From assembly GCA_035556755.1 (NCBI GenBank), contig DATMEP010000158.1:1-12779 (forward strand): 12,779 nucleotides of DNA, given 5' to 3'. The notes under the pieces are model-generated. The model worked only from the letters and a program-made list of their open reading frames with translations. It made no database searches and was not told the DNA's origin. Source of the stretch: VRUE01 sp035556755 (lineage in GTDB: Bacteria; Actinomycetota; Thermoleophilia; Solirubrobacterales; 70-9). Each line of letters opens with the position of its first letter. The stretch's first letter is position 1. Below, in pieces: positions 1 to 10,170 of the stretch. The position numbers and the translations under genes are program-made.

Positions 1-8
1 CTGGCCAT
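1..8 (-). CDS. Start of a downstream gene, cut by the window edge
   Basis: Only an ATG (positions 8-6) and the next five bases are visible, giving Met-Ala and part of a third codon. A strong Shine-Dalgarno, AGGAGGT on the minus strand (positions 19-13), lies 4 nt before the ATG and 22 nt after the rpoZ stop, so a cotranscribed gene almost certainly begins here. In many actinobacteria the gene after rpoZ is coaBC (dfp, phosphopantothenoylcysteine synthetase/decarboxylase). That identity is only inferred from gene order; no protein sequence is available to test it. Confidence 0.6.
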
Positions 9-12
9 CTGT

Positions 13-19
13 ACCTCCT
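13..19 (-). promoter_or_regulatory. Shine-Dalgarno of the gene after rpoZ
   Basis: AGGAGGT on the minus strand is a near-perfect anti-16S match 4 nt before an ATG. It is the strongest ribosome binding site seen in the window and fixes the start of the truncated gene at the left edge. Confidence 0.75.
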
Positions 20-30
20 GGAGTTGCGGG

Positions 31-264
31 CTAAGCGCGGTACTCGTATTTGAGCTTGCCCTCGGCAAGCTCCTCGAGCGCCATCGAGAGGTAGTTCCGC
101 TCGCCGTGGGTCTCGACCATCGGTGGCGGGTACTCGCCGAAACCGCCCTCACCGAGGTTGTGGAAGTAGCTGTTTATCTGACGTGCCCGCTTCGCAGCGA
201 CGACGACCGCGGCATAGTGCGAGTCGGCGTGCTCGAGGAGCTTGTCTACGCGTGGGCTAATCAT
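31..264 (-). CDS. rpoZ: DNA-directed RNA polymerase omega subunit
   Basis: This 77-residue protein is the omega subunit, which binds the C-terminal part of beta-prime and helps RNA polymerase assemble. The N-terminus has the actinobacterial omega signature: ISPRVDKLLEHADSHYA, then AAKRARQIN at about residues 23-31. The C-terminus, NYLSMALEELAEGKLKYEY, matches the conserved LS-AL-EI-GKL-YE tail. Length is normal for a short omega. The ATG overlaps the TGA of gmk in an ATGA (positions 264-261) and no clear Shine-Dalgarno precedes it, so translation is probably coupled to gmk. The pair gmk-rpoZ is common across bacteria. Omega is also part of a (p)ppGpp binding site in proteobacteria; that is not established for actinobacteria. 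Confidence 0.96.
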   Translation of the reverse strand: MISPRVDKLLEHADSHYAAVVVAAKRARQINSYFHNLGEGGFGEYPPPMVETHGERNYLSMALEELAEGKLKYEYRA

Positions 265-839
265 TCGGCCGTGGAGTCTAGTGGTAAGCCGAGCTCGGCG
301 CGCACGATCTCCTCCAACTCGCCTGCAGCCTCGTCCAGATCGTCGTTGACGACGAGGTGGGCGAAGTCCCCCTGGGCCGCCAACTCCATCTCCGCGACCT
401 TCAGCCGCGCCTCGATCGCCTCCGGGGAGTCGGTGCCCCGCGCCCGCAGGCGCTCGAGCAGGACCTCGGGCCGCGGCGGGGCGATGAAGACCTGAACCGA
501 CTCCCGCATCGCGGCGCGGACCTGGCTCGCGCCCTGGACCTCGATCTCGAGCAGGACCGAGTGGCCGGCGTCCAGGCGCCGCCTGACCTCAGAGCGCAGG
601 GTGCCGTAGCGGTGTCCGCTGTAGGTCGCGAACTCGAGGAAGTCCTCGGCCTCGACCCGGCGATCGAACTCCTCGGGCGAGAGGAAGTGGTAGTCGCGCC
701 CGTTTACCTCTCCCTCGCGCGGCTCCCGCGTCGTCGCCGAAACCGACAGCTCCAGATCCGGCACGCGCTGCAGCAGCCCCGAGATCAGCGTCCCCTTGCC
801 GACCCCCGAGGGGCCCGTGATGACGAATACCTTGGCCAT
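261..839 (-). CDS. gmk: Guanylate kinase
   Basis: A 192-residue cytosolic kinase that converts GMP and ATP to GDP and ADP, an essential step in GTP/dGTP supply. The P-loop GPSGVGKGT is at residues 9-17. The GMP-binding segment follows: SVSATTREPREGEVNGRDYH (about 32-51), with the Arg and Tyr positions typical of the family, then ATYSGHRYGT (about 71-80). LLEIEVQGA (about 95-103) is the conserved 'DID-QGA' strand with Glu in place of Asp, as often seen. RARGTDS (about 131-137) is the lid arginine region. The start is 37 nt after the mihF stop. No Shine-Dalgarno is visible; instead a -10-like TATCTT lies 7 nt before the ATG, so a leaderless internal transcript is possible. A small 5-bp inverted repeat (GACCG/CGGTC, 855-870) also lies in the gap. 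The gene ends in an ATGA overlap with rpoZ. Confidence 0.97.
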   Translation of the reverse strand: MAKVFVITGPSGVGKGTLISGLLQRVPDLELSVSATTREPREGEVNGRDYHFLSPEEFDRRVEAEDFLEFATYSGHRYGTLRSEVRRRLDAGHSVLLEIEVQGASQVRAAMRESVQVFIAPPRPEVLLERLRARGTDSPEAIEARLKVAEMELAAQGDFAHLVVNDDLDEAAGELEEIVRAELGLPLDSTAE

Positions 840-846
840 GCGGCCG

Positions 847-876
847 AAGATATTGACCGGCGCGGCGGTCGGCTAA
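847..876 (-). promoter_or_regulatory. Possible internal promoter for gmk-rpoZ
   Basis: On the minus strand TTAGCC (876-871), an 18-nt spacer and TATCTT (852-847) resemble a sigma-70-type promoter. The -10 lies 7 nt before the gmk ATG, so transcription would begin at or next to the start codon. The -35 match is weak and overlaps the very end of mihF, and readthrough from mihF could suffice. The lack of any Shine-Dalgarno for gmk is the main reason to propose it. Confidence 0.35.
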
Positions 877-1209
877 CTAGCGACGGAGCTGGGAGACCAG
901 CTCTGCGCGCTGGCGCTCGGAGAGACCGCCGATCGTCTTCGAGGGCGAGATCCGGCACTGGTTGAGGATGCGGTTGGTCTTCACCCGGCCGTACTTCGGA
1001 ACGGCGAGGAGCATGTCGAAGACCTTCGCGGTCATCACGTACTCGGGCGGATCGAGCAGCAGCGCGTGGATGTTGGCTTTGCCCGCCTTCAGGTCTTTCT
1101 TCAGCTTGGCACGGGCAGTGCGGATGTCATTGGCCCGTTTGAGCGCGTCCATCCGCTGATCGAGCGACCTCTCGGGGGCCGCGGCAGACGTCTTGACTGG
1201 GGCAGGCAT
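877..1209 (-). CDS. mihF: Actinobacterial integration host factor (mIHF-type nucleoid protein)
   Basis: A 110-residue basic protein of the mIHF/sIHF family, the actinobacterial nucleoid-associated protein first known as a cofactor of mycobacteriophage L5 integration. It is unrelated in sequence to enteric IHF. A Lys/Arg/Ala-rich helix (MDALKRANDIRTARAKLK, about 20-37) is followed by the conserved core VFDMLLAVPKYGRVK (about 63-77). The DNA-binding helix-two-turn-helix region is NRILNQCRISPSKTIGGLS (about 79-97). The reading frame is open further upstream, to 1278, but the family starts close to this ATG, and a TATACT -10 element 10 nt before it supports the choice. The start lies 93 nt after pyrD and the stop 37 nt before gmk, the usual actinobacterial neighbourhood. 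Confidence 0.9.
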   Translation of the reverse strand: MPAPVKTSAAAPERSLDQRMDALKRANDIRTARAKLKKDLKAGKANIHALLLDPPEYVMTAKVFDMLLAVPKYGRVKTNRILNQCRISPSKTIGGLSERQRAELVSQLRR

Positions 1210-1219
1210 TAGGGCGGCG

Positions 1220-1247
1220 AGTATAGCCGCGGGCCGAGGGCGTGCAA
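1220..1247 (-). promoter_or_regulatory. Promoter of mihF-gmk-rpoZ
   Basis: The minus strand has TTGCAC (1247-1242), a 16-nt spacer and TATACT (1225-1220), the best sigma-70-type promoter in the window. Transcription should start around 1213-1214, leaving only 4-5 nt before the mihF ATG at 1209. With no Shine-Dalgarno, the transcript would be nearly leaderless. The promoter follows a hairpin after pyrD, so it probably separates the mihF unit from the pyr operon. Confidence 0.6.
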
Positions 1248-1276
1248 GGCCATTCGCGCCTTTTTCCCGGAAATTC

Positions 1277-1303
1277 ACCTCGACCTCGACCGGAGGTTGA
1301 GGT
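1277..1303 (-). terminator. Hairpin at the end of the pyr operon, possible terminator
   Basis: ACCTCGACCTC (1277-1287) and GAGGTTGAGGT (1293-1303) are inverted repeats with one mismatch in 11 and a 5-nt loop. The structure begins at the first base of the pyrD TAA. On the minus strand it is followed by GAATTT, not a real U-tract, so termination may be partial or need other factors, as is common in GC-rich actinobacteria. Its position between pyrD and the mihF promoter fits a transcription-unit boundary. Confidence 0.5.
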
Positions 1304-2172
1304 TAGACCGCCACCAACAGGCACTCAGAAAGCTCTGCGGCAATCCGGCTTCCCGCCCGCGGGTCGCGAAAGTTCTCGGTCCCGACGGCGACCAGCTGTG
1401 CCCCGGCGGCAAGCATCTCGGCGGCATCGGCACCGCTGCAGACCCCACCCATGCCGACGATCGGCAACTCGACCGCCGCCGCCACGGCGCGAACCTGAGC
1501 GATGGCGACCGGCCGTACCGCGGGACCGGAGAGCCCGCCGTGACCGGCCGCGATTCCCGGCTGCCCGGTCACGGGATCGATCGCGCTCGCCTTCAGCGTG
1601 TTGATCAGGGAGACGGCATCGGCCCCACCCTCCGCCGCGCCGACCGCCACCGCGGCGGGGTCGGCGACGTTCGGCGTCAGCTTCACGATCAGCGGCTTCC
1701 CGGTCAGCGGTCGCAGTGCCTCCAGCAGCGCCATGGTCTCCCCCGGCTGCTCGCCGACGATCAGGCCCGAGTGGACGTTGGGGCAGGACACGTTGAGCTC
1801 GACCGCGGCGACCTCCTCGCGCCCGGCGACCTCCTCCACCAGCCGTGAGAACTCCTCCCGGCTCGTCCCCATCACCGAGACGATCAGCGGCACGGGCAGC
1901 TCCGCCAGCTGCGGCAGGTCCTCGGCCAGGAACCCGTCGAGACCCTTGTTCGGCAACCCGATCGAGTTGATCATCCCGGCCGGGGTCTCCCAGATCCGCT
2001 GCGGCTCGTTCCCGACCCGCGGCGCGGGCGTGATCGTCTTCGAGACGAAGGCCGAGAAGGGGAAGTCCTGCAGCAGCGCTTCGCCGTAGATGCGGCGGGC
2101 GGCGATCGCGTCGAAGGTCCCGGACGCGTTGACCACCGGGTTGCTCAGTTTCAGGCCGCAGAACTCAACCAC
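1303..2172 (-). CDS. pyrD: Dihydroorotate dehydrogenase, class 1B catalytic subunit
   Basis: This 289-residue FMN enzyme oxidises dihydroorotate to orotate, the fourth step of UMP synthesis. NPVVNASGTF (11-20) is the FMN-binding start. SKTIT (44-48) carries the conserved Lys, and TPAGMINSIGLPN (63-75) the substrate asparagine. NVSCPNV (127-133) holds the catalytic base Cys130; a Cys marks class 1, whereas class 2 enzymes use Ser. VKLTPN (163-168), LINT (189-192), GGLSGPA (212-218), GMGGV (240-244) and VGT (263-265) complete the TIM-barrel FMN site. There is no N-terminal membrane helix, as expected for class 1. The GTG start overlaps the end of pyrK by 8 nt, so the two are translationally coupled. 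The pairing with PyrK indicates the NAD+-linked class 1B heterotetramer. Confidence 0.96.
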   Translation of the reverse strand: MVEFCGLKLSNPVVNASGTFDAIAARRIYGEALLQDFPFSAFVSKTITPAPRVGNEPQRIWETPAGMINSIGLPNKGLDGFLAEDLPQLAELPVPLIVSVMGTSREEFSRLVEEVAGREEVAAVELNVSCPNVHSGLIVGEQPGETMALLEALRPLTGKPLIVKLTPNVADPAAVAVGAAEGGADAVSLINTLKASAIDPVTGQPGIAAGHGGLSGPAVRPVAIAQVRAVAAAVELPIVGMGGVCSGADAAEMLAAGAQLVAVGTENFRDPRAGSRIAAELSECLLVAV

Positions 2173-2968
2173 CGCGAATCACCGGGCCGTCGACGCAGAG
2201 GCGCATGTAGCCGCCGTCGGGCTTGGGGACGGCGCAGCCGAAGCAGGCCCCGTAGCCGCAGGCCATCGGCGACTCCATCGCCAGCTCGCAGGCGACGCCG
2301 CGATCGGCGCAGAGCGCCGCGACGGCGTCGAGCATCGGCGGCGGCCCGCAGGCATAGACGGCGGCGCCGGCAGCGTCGTCGCCTTCGAGCATCGCGCTGA
2401 AAACGTCGGTTATGTAGCCCCGGTGGCCGATGTGACCGTCCTCGCTGGCGAGGCCGACCTCGCAGCAGGCGAAGAGATCGTCGAGGCCGCCCGAGTGGAC
2501 CTCGTCGCGGAAGCCGAGCAGGACGCGGGTGGGGATGTTCCGGTCGGCGAACCGGCGGCGCAGGAGGGCCAAGGGCGCGATGCCGATGCCGCCGCCGACG
2601 AGGATCGCGCCCGCGGCGCCAGGGGCAAGCTCGCGCGGGGGCGAGAAGGAGTTGCCGAGGGGGCCGTTGACCCATACCCGCTCCCCCGGGACCAGCTCGC
2701 AGAGCCGGTCGGTGCCGGGCCCGATTCCCTCGATCAGGAAGTCGAGCTGGGTGGGTCCCTCGCCCGGGGGGACGTCGGCGACCGAGAGGGCACGCGGCAG
2801 GAACGGCCGGCCGCCGTCCTGCTCCCAGTGGTGCTCGGTGGCGAGCATGTAGAACTGGCCCGGCAACGGAACCGGACCCTCCTCGTCGAGCAGCGAGAAG
2901 AGGCGGTAGCCGCCCGAATCGCGGCTCTCCGCCACCTCGCACAGCCGCCGCCCGAAGGGTGCGGTCAT
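2165..2968 (-). CDS. pyrK: Dihydroorotate dehydrogenase electron transfer subunit (FAD, 2Fe-2S)
   Basis: A 267-residue iron-sulfur flavoprotein that passes electrons from FMN in PyrD through a 2Fe-2S centre and FAD to NAD+. The FAD domain contains PRALSVAD (58-65), equivalent to the RPxS flavin motif, and GPLGNSF (102-108). The NAD domain has VGGGIGIAPL (124-133) and CGPPPM (207-212). The cluster cysteines are C237, C242, C245 and C258, the normal C-x4-C-x2-C-x12-C pattern. Length is typical. I chose the ATG at 2968 because GGAGG (2977-2973) lies just before it and family homology begins there; an in-frame ATG sits in the upstream inverted repeat and cannot be fully excluded. The gene follows carB by 79 nt, the only sizeable gap in the pyr cluster. 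Confidence 0.95.
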   Translation of the reverse strand: MTAPFGRRLCEVAESRDSGGYRLFSLLDEEGPVPLPGQFYMLATEHHWEQDGGRPFLPRALSVADVPPGEGPTQLDFLIEGIGPGTDRLCELVPGERVWVNGPLGNSFSPPRELAPGAAGAILVGGGIGIAPLALLRRRFADRNIPTRVLLGFRDEVHSGGLDDLFACCEVGLASEDGHIGHRGYITDVFSAMLEGDDAAGAAVYACGPPPMLDAVAALCADRGVACELAMESPMACGYGACFGCAVPKPDGGYMRLCVDGPVIRGG

Positions 2969-2986
2969 GCCGCCTCCATCCGAAAG

Positions 2987-3027
2987 CCCATCACGTTTTC
3001 CATCCATCGCATGGAAAACGTGATGGG
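2987..3027. repeat. Perfect 17-bp inverted repeat between carB and pyrK
   Basis: Left arm CCCATCACGTTTTCCAT (2987-3003), loop CCATCGC (3004-3010), right arm ATGGAAAACGTGATGGG (3011-3027). The arms are exact reverse complements over 17 bp. The core is much richer in A/T than the surrounding genes. In the operon mRNA it would form a very stable hairpin 20 nt after the carB stop and 18 nt before the pyrK start. No U-tract follows it on either strand, so it is not a standard terminator. It could be a dispersed palindromic element, an mRNA stabiliser or processing site, or an attenuator. I saw no second copy in this window. Confidence 0.9.
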
Positions 3028-3047
3028 ATTCATCGGTGCCGGGCGCC

Positions 3048-6183
<3,136 letters not shown>

Positions 6184-6191
<8 letters not shown>

Positions 6192-7305
6192 GGGCCAGGG
6201 CGAGGAAGCTGTCGAAGAGGTGACGGGCGTCGTGCGGGCCGGGCCCCGCCTCGGGGTGGTACTGGACGGTCGCCGCGGCGACGTCGCGGAGGACGAGTCC
6301 CTCGACGGTGCGGTCGTAGAGGTTGAGGTGGGACAGCTCGGCGGCTCCGAAGTCGGTTTCCCAGCGGACCGGCTCGTCGGCCTCGATCCGCGCCTCGCCG
6401 CCGGGCCCGCGCACGGCGAAGCCGTGGTTCTGCGAGGTGATGTCGATCCGCCCGCTCGACAGCTCCTTGACCGGATGGTTGGCGCCGCGGTGGCCGAAGG
6501 GCAGCTTGAAGGTCTCCAGGCCGACGGCGCGGCAGAGCAGCTGGTGGCCGAGGCAGATCCCGAACATGGGGCGCTCTCCGACCAGGGAGCGGACCGTGTC
6601 GACCACGTAGTCGAGCGCGGCGGGATCGCCGGGCCCGTTGGCGAGGAAGACGACGTCGGGGTCCTCGGCCAGGACCTCCTCGCGGGAGGCGGTGCAGGGC
6701 AGCAGGGTGAGGCGGCAGCCGCGCTCGCGCAGCTGGCGGACGATGTTGAGCTTGATCCCGGTGTCGATCCCGACCACGTGCGGGCCGTCGCCGTCGAAGC
6801 GAACCGGCTCCGGCGGCGTCACCGTCCGGGCCAGGTCGGCGCCGGCCATCGAGGGCTCGGCGGCCACCCGTTCGCGCGCCTCGGCTTCGGAGAGCTCGGC
6901 GGCGAAGATGCCGCCCCGCATCGCGCCGCCGTCGCGGATGTGGCGCACGAGGGCCCGCGTGTCGACGCCGGAGATCCCGGCCACGCCGCAGTCGGCGAGC
7001 CAGTCGAGCCAGCCGCCCTCCGCGGTGGCGACGTCCTCGCCGTTCTTGGCTTCTCGCATGACCACCCCGCGGGCGTGGGCACGGTCGGACTCCATCGCCG
7101 CGGCGGAGACGCCGTAGTTGCCGATCAGGGGGTAGGTGAAGACGATGATCTGGCCGGCGTAGGAGGGATCGGTGACCGACTCCTGGTATCCGGTCATCGC
7201 GGTGTTGAAGACGACCTCGCCCGTGATCGGCTCTCCGTGCGCGCAGAGCTCCCCGTCGAAGCGGGTGCCGTCCTCGAGCAGGATGTAGCCGTTCGCGGCG
7301 CTCAC
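6184..7305 (-). CDS. carA: Carbamoyl phosphate synthase small (glutaminase) subunit
   Basis: A 373-residue class I glutamine amidotransferase that hydrolyses glutamine and channels ammonia to CarB. The N-terminal CPSase domain has the typical LEDGTRFDGE (10-19) and EVVFNTAMTGYQE (30-42). The catalytic domain carries the nucleophile Cys251 in GICLGHQLL (249-257), and the His350/Glu352 pair in QYHPEA (348-353). NHPV (276-279) and SQNHGFAV (291-298) are further family signatures. The frame is open far upstream of 7305, but homology starts at this GTG, which forms a GTGA overlap with the pyrC stop and has GGGAG (7317-7313) before it. The CarA stop in turn overlaps the carB start by 8 nt. Confidence 0.97.
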
Positions 7306-8651
7306 GTCGCCACTCCCAGGGAGAAGCTGCGCAGCCGGTAGGCGACCTGGCCGCCGGCGACGGTCATCAGCACCCGGCCGGTCAGGGTCTGTCCTGCGCA
7401 CCAGGAGTTGTCGGAACGGCTCTCGTAGCCCTCCTCGCCCACCGTCCACTCGGCCCCGAGGTCGCAGAGGGCGACGTTCGCTTCGCTCCCGGGGGCCAGG
7501 CTGGGCCGCTCCAGCCCGAACGGGGCGGCGCCACCGGCCATCCGCTCGACCACAAGCGCCAGGTCGAGCACCCCGGGCAGGACCAGGTGGGTGTGGACCG
7601 CGGCGAAGGCCGTCTCCAGCCCGGTCACCCCCATCGCCGCCTGCTCGAAGGGGACCTCCTTTTCCTCCGGTGCGTGCGGGGCGTGGTCGGTCGCGATGCA
7701 CTCGATCGCGCCCTCGCGCAGGCCCTCGATCAGCGCCTGGCGGTCGGACTCGGAGCGCAGCGGCGGGTTCATCTTGGCGCTGCGCGGGTCGAGGCTCCGC
7801 ACCTCCTCGTCGGTGAGGCAGAGGTGGTGCGGGCTCGCCTCGCAGCTGATCTCGACGCCGGCCGCCTTGGCGGCCCGGACCGCGTCCACCGACTCGGTGG
7901 CGGAGAGGTGCTGGACGTGGATGCGGCCATTCTCGTATCCGGCCAGGGCCGCGTCGCGGGCGATCATCGTCGACTCCGAGACGGAGGGGATCCCGGCCAG
8001 GCCGAGCGCAGCCGAGACGGGCCCCTCGTGCATCACCCCGTCCCCCGACAGCTCCGGATCCTCCTCGTGGAGGGCGATCGTGCCGCCGCAGAGGTGCTGG
8101 TACTGGAGGGCGCGGCGCAGGACGCGGGCGCTGCGGATCGGCAGGCCGTCGTCGCTGAAGCCGAGTGCCCCGGCGTCGCGCAGCGCCGCCATCTCGGTCA
8201 GCTCCTCGCCCTCCATGCCGCGGGTGACGGTGGCGAGGAAACCGACCTGGACGCAGGCCTGCTCGCGGGCCGCCTCACGCAGGGCCTCAACGTCGGCCTT
8301 GCTGGAGACCGGCGGGTCGGTGTTGGCCATCGCGATCACGCCGCAGTAGCCGCCCGCGGCGGCGGCACGGGTCCCGGTCTCGATGTCCTCTTTGTGCTCG
8401 TGGCCGGGGGTGCGAAGGTGGATGTGGGGGTCGAAGAAGCCCGGGAAGGCGTGCAGCCCCTCGGCGTCGACCTCCTCCGCGCCGGCTGCATCGGCGGTTC
8501 CGGGCGCCGCCAGCTCGGCGATCTGTCCGTCGCGGATCCTCACGTCGTGCGCGCCCTCGATCCCGGCGACGGGGTCGAGCACGGTGGCGCGGCGCAGGAC
8601 GAGGTCCGCGCCCTCGCCGGAGCGCATGTCGAGCGACTCCGCGAGACTCAC
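7302..8651 (-). CDS. pyrC: Dihydroorotase
   Basis: A 449-residue zinc amidohydrolase that cyclises carbamoyl aspartate to dihydroorotate. It belongs to the longer (type I, PyrC/AllB-like) dihydroorotase group. The metal motif DPHIHLR (74-80) is followed by TPGHEHKEDIETGT (81-94). Later ligands and active-site residues are the GFSDDG loop (164-169), H195 in ALHEED, H248 in VQHLSA, and D322 in ATDHAPH (320-326). These are all present, so an active enzyme is likely rather than the inactive pseudo-dihydroorotase seen beside some PyrB proteins. Allantoinase and hydantoinase relatives share these motifs; position between pyrB and carA settles the role. The GTG start overlaps the pyrB stop (GTGA). 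Confidence 0.96.
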   Translation of the reverse strand: MSLAESLDMRSGEGADLVLRRATVLDPVAGIEGAHDVRIRDGQIAELAAPGTADAAGAEEVDAEGLHAFPGFFDPHIHLRTPGHEHKEDIETGTRAAAAGGYCGVIAMANTDPPVSSKADVEALREAAREQACVQVGFLATVTRGMEGEELTEMAALRDAGALGFSDDGLPIRSARVLRRALQYQHLCGGTIALHEEDPELSGDGVMHEGPVSAALGLAGIPSVSESTMIARDAALAGYENGRIHVQHLSATESVDAVRAAKAAGVEISCEASPHHLCLTDEEVRSLDPRSAKMNPPLRSESDRQALIEGLREGAIECIATDHAPHAPEEKEVPFEQAAMGVTGLETAFAAVHTHLVLPGVLDLALVVERMAGGAAPFGLERPSLAPGSEANVALCDLGAEWTVGEEGYESRSDNSWCAGQTLTGRVLMTVAGGQVAYRLRSFSLGVAT

Positions 8652-9607
8652 GCCGGCTGCCCTATCGGGGTCGGGCGTTCCGCTCCCTCGCCCTCGACAG
8701 GGGCGGGGCGTTCGTTCGCCGCCAGCAGCTCGTAGAGGATCGCCATCCGCACCACCAGGCCGGCGGCGACCTGCTCGGAGATCAGCGATTGCGGCGAGTC
8801 GACCGCCTCGCCGGAGAGCTCGACGCCGCGGTTGACCGGACCGGGATGCATCAGCAACTGGCGTGGACCGAGCCGCCGGGTGTCGATCTGGAAGCAGGCC
8901 GCGTACTCGCGCAGCGAGGGCACGAAGCTCTCCTGCATCCGCTCTTTCTGCATCCGCAGCGCGTAGACGACGTCCGCCTCCTCCAGCTTCTCGAGCGAGT
9001 GGGCGACCTCGCAGCCGAGCGCCTCGATCCCGCGCGGGATCAGGGTCGGTGGGCCGCAGACGGTCACCTCGGCGCCCATCGCCTGGAAGGCGACCAGGTT
9101 GGAGCGAGCGACGCGGCTGTGGAGGACGTCGCCGACGATCCAGATCCTCTTACCCTCCAGCGAGCCGAGCCGGCGGCGCAGCGTGAAGAGGTCGAGCAGG
9201 GCCTGGCTCGGGTGCTCGTGCTTGCCGTCGCCGGCGTTGACGACCGCAGCTTCGGACCAGCCGGCGACCATCTGCGCCGCCCCCGCGTAGGGGTGGCGGA
9301 TCACGATCGCGGCAGGGTCGTAGGCCGAAAGGGTCGCGCATGTGTCCTTCAGCGACTCGCCCTTGTCGGCGGAGGAGCCGCTCGACTTGATCGAGATCAG
9401 ATCGGCCGAGAGCCGCTTCGCGGCCAGCTCGAAAGAGGATGAGGTGCGCGTGCTCGCCTCGTAGAAGAGGCTGACCACGGTGCGGCCGCGCAGCGTCGGC
9501 ACCTTCTTGATGTCGCGCCGGCCGACCTCGGCGAAGCTCTCGGCGCGCTCGAGGATCGCCTCGATCTCCTCGCGGGAGAGCTGCTCGATCCCCAGTAGGT
9601 GCTTCAT
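8648..9607 (-). CDS. pyrB: Aspartate carbamoyltransferase catalytic subunit
   Basis: This 319-residue transferase joins carbamoyl phosphate and aspartate, the committed step of pyrimidine synthesis. The carbamoyl phosphate site is ASTRTSSSFE (51-60), with Lys82 in the mobile loop SSADKGES and IRHP (103-106). HPSQALLDL (132-140) and HSRVARSN (163-170) are conserved. The aspartate site includes RMQKERM (218-224) and MHPGPVNRG (253-261), which distinguishes it from ornithine carbamoyltransferase. No pyrI regulatory gene is adjacent, as in other actinobacteria. GGAGG (9619-9615) lies 7 nt before the ATG, which overlaps the pyrR stop as ATGA. Expression should therefore follow PyrR-controlled translation of pyrR. 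The last 20 or so residues are a Pro/Glu-rich tail. Confidence 0.97.
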   Translation of the reverse strand: MKHLLGIEQLSREEIEAILERAESFAEVGRRDIKKVPTLRGRTVVSLFYEASTRTSSSFELAAKRLSADLISIKSSGSSADKGESLKDTCATLSAYDPAAIVIRHPYAGAAQMVAGWSEAAVVNAGDGKHEHPSQALLDLFTLRRRLGSLEGKRIWIVGDVLHSRVARSNLVAFQAMGAEVTVCGPPTLIPRGIEALGCEVAHSLEKLEEADVVYALRMQKERMQESFVPSLREYAACFQIDTRRLGPRQLLMHPGPVNRGVELSGEAVDSPQSLISEQVAAGLVVRMAILYELLAANERPAPVEGEGAERPTPIGQPA

Positions 9608-10164
9608 GCCAGCGCCTCCGCCGTCTGCGGCTCGGAGATCGTCACCTCGTCGACCTCGTCGAGCTCCTCCAGCCGCACGTTGACGCGCTCGCTGCGCGCC
9701 GTCGGCAGGTTCTTGCCGACGTAGTCGGGGCGGATCGGCAGCTCCCGGTGGCCGCGATCGCAGAGGACCGCCAGCTGCACCCGCTGTGGCCGGCCGTAGT
9801 CGAAGAGGGCGTCGATCGCGGCGCGAACGGTGCGGCCGGTGAAGAGCACGTCGTCGACCAGGACGACGGTGCGGTCCGCGAGGTCGAAGTCGACGTGGGA
9901 GGCGTGGACGACCGGCTGGGAGGCGGGGCCCTTGGCGCCGACGTCGTCGCGGTAGAAGGAGATGTCGACGTCGCCGATCGGCAGCTCGCTCTCGGTCATC
10001 TCGCCGAGCAGAGCGTGGAGGCGGCGAGCGATGACGGCGCCGCGGGTGTGGATGCCGACGATCGCCAAGCTGTCGGGCCCCGGGTTCTTCTCGGCGATCT
10101 CGTGGGCGATCCGCCGCAGCGTCCGCCTCAGATCGTCGCGCTCGAGCACGACCTTCTCGCTCAC
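9604..10164 (-). CDS. pyrR: PyrR, pyrimidine operon RNA-binding regulator / uracil phosphoribosyltransferase
   Basis: A 186-residue member of the PRTase fold that senses uridine nucleotides and binds pyr leader mRNA; homologues often also convert uracil and PRPP to UMP. The PRPP loop is VLVDDVLFTGRTV (101-113). IVGIHTRGAV (35-44), DISFYRDD (67-74), LCDRGHRELPIRPDYVGKN (134-152) and the C-terminal VRLEE (163-167) are typical of PyrR and separate it from plain Upp. An in-frame ATG at 10230 would add 22 residues, but the GTG at 10164 is preferred: AGGAAGGAG lies just before it, the family begins here, and the upstream codons coincide with the leader hairpin. The gene is first in the operon and is directly preceded by the PyrR RNA motif, indicating autoregulation. 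Confidence 0.96.
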   Translation of the reverse strand: MSEKVVLERDDLRRTLRRIAHEIAEKNPGPDSLAIVGIHTRGAVIARRLHALLGEMTESELPIGDVDISFYRDDVGAKGPASQPVVHASHVDFDLADRTVVLVDDVLFTGRTVRAAIDALFDYGRPQRVQLAVLCDRGHRELPIRPDYVGKNLPTARSERVNVRLEELDEVDEVTISEPQTAEALA

Positions 10165-10170
10165 TTCGTT

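Noticed and set aside
1210..1278. N-terminal extension of mIHF to 1278
   Set aside because: The TATACT -10 lies inside it, and family similarity begins after the ATG at 1209.
2987..3027. Calling the carB-pyrK palindrome a standard intrinsic terminator
   Set aside because: No U-tract follows on either strand, and pyrK and pyrD downstream belong functionally to the same operon.
7302..8651. pyrC as an inactive pseudo-dihydroorotase or a hydantoinase
   Set aside because: The HIH, H195, H248 and D322 residues are all present and the gene sits inside the pyr operon.
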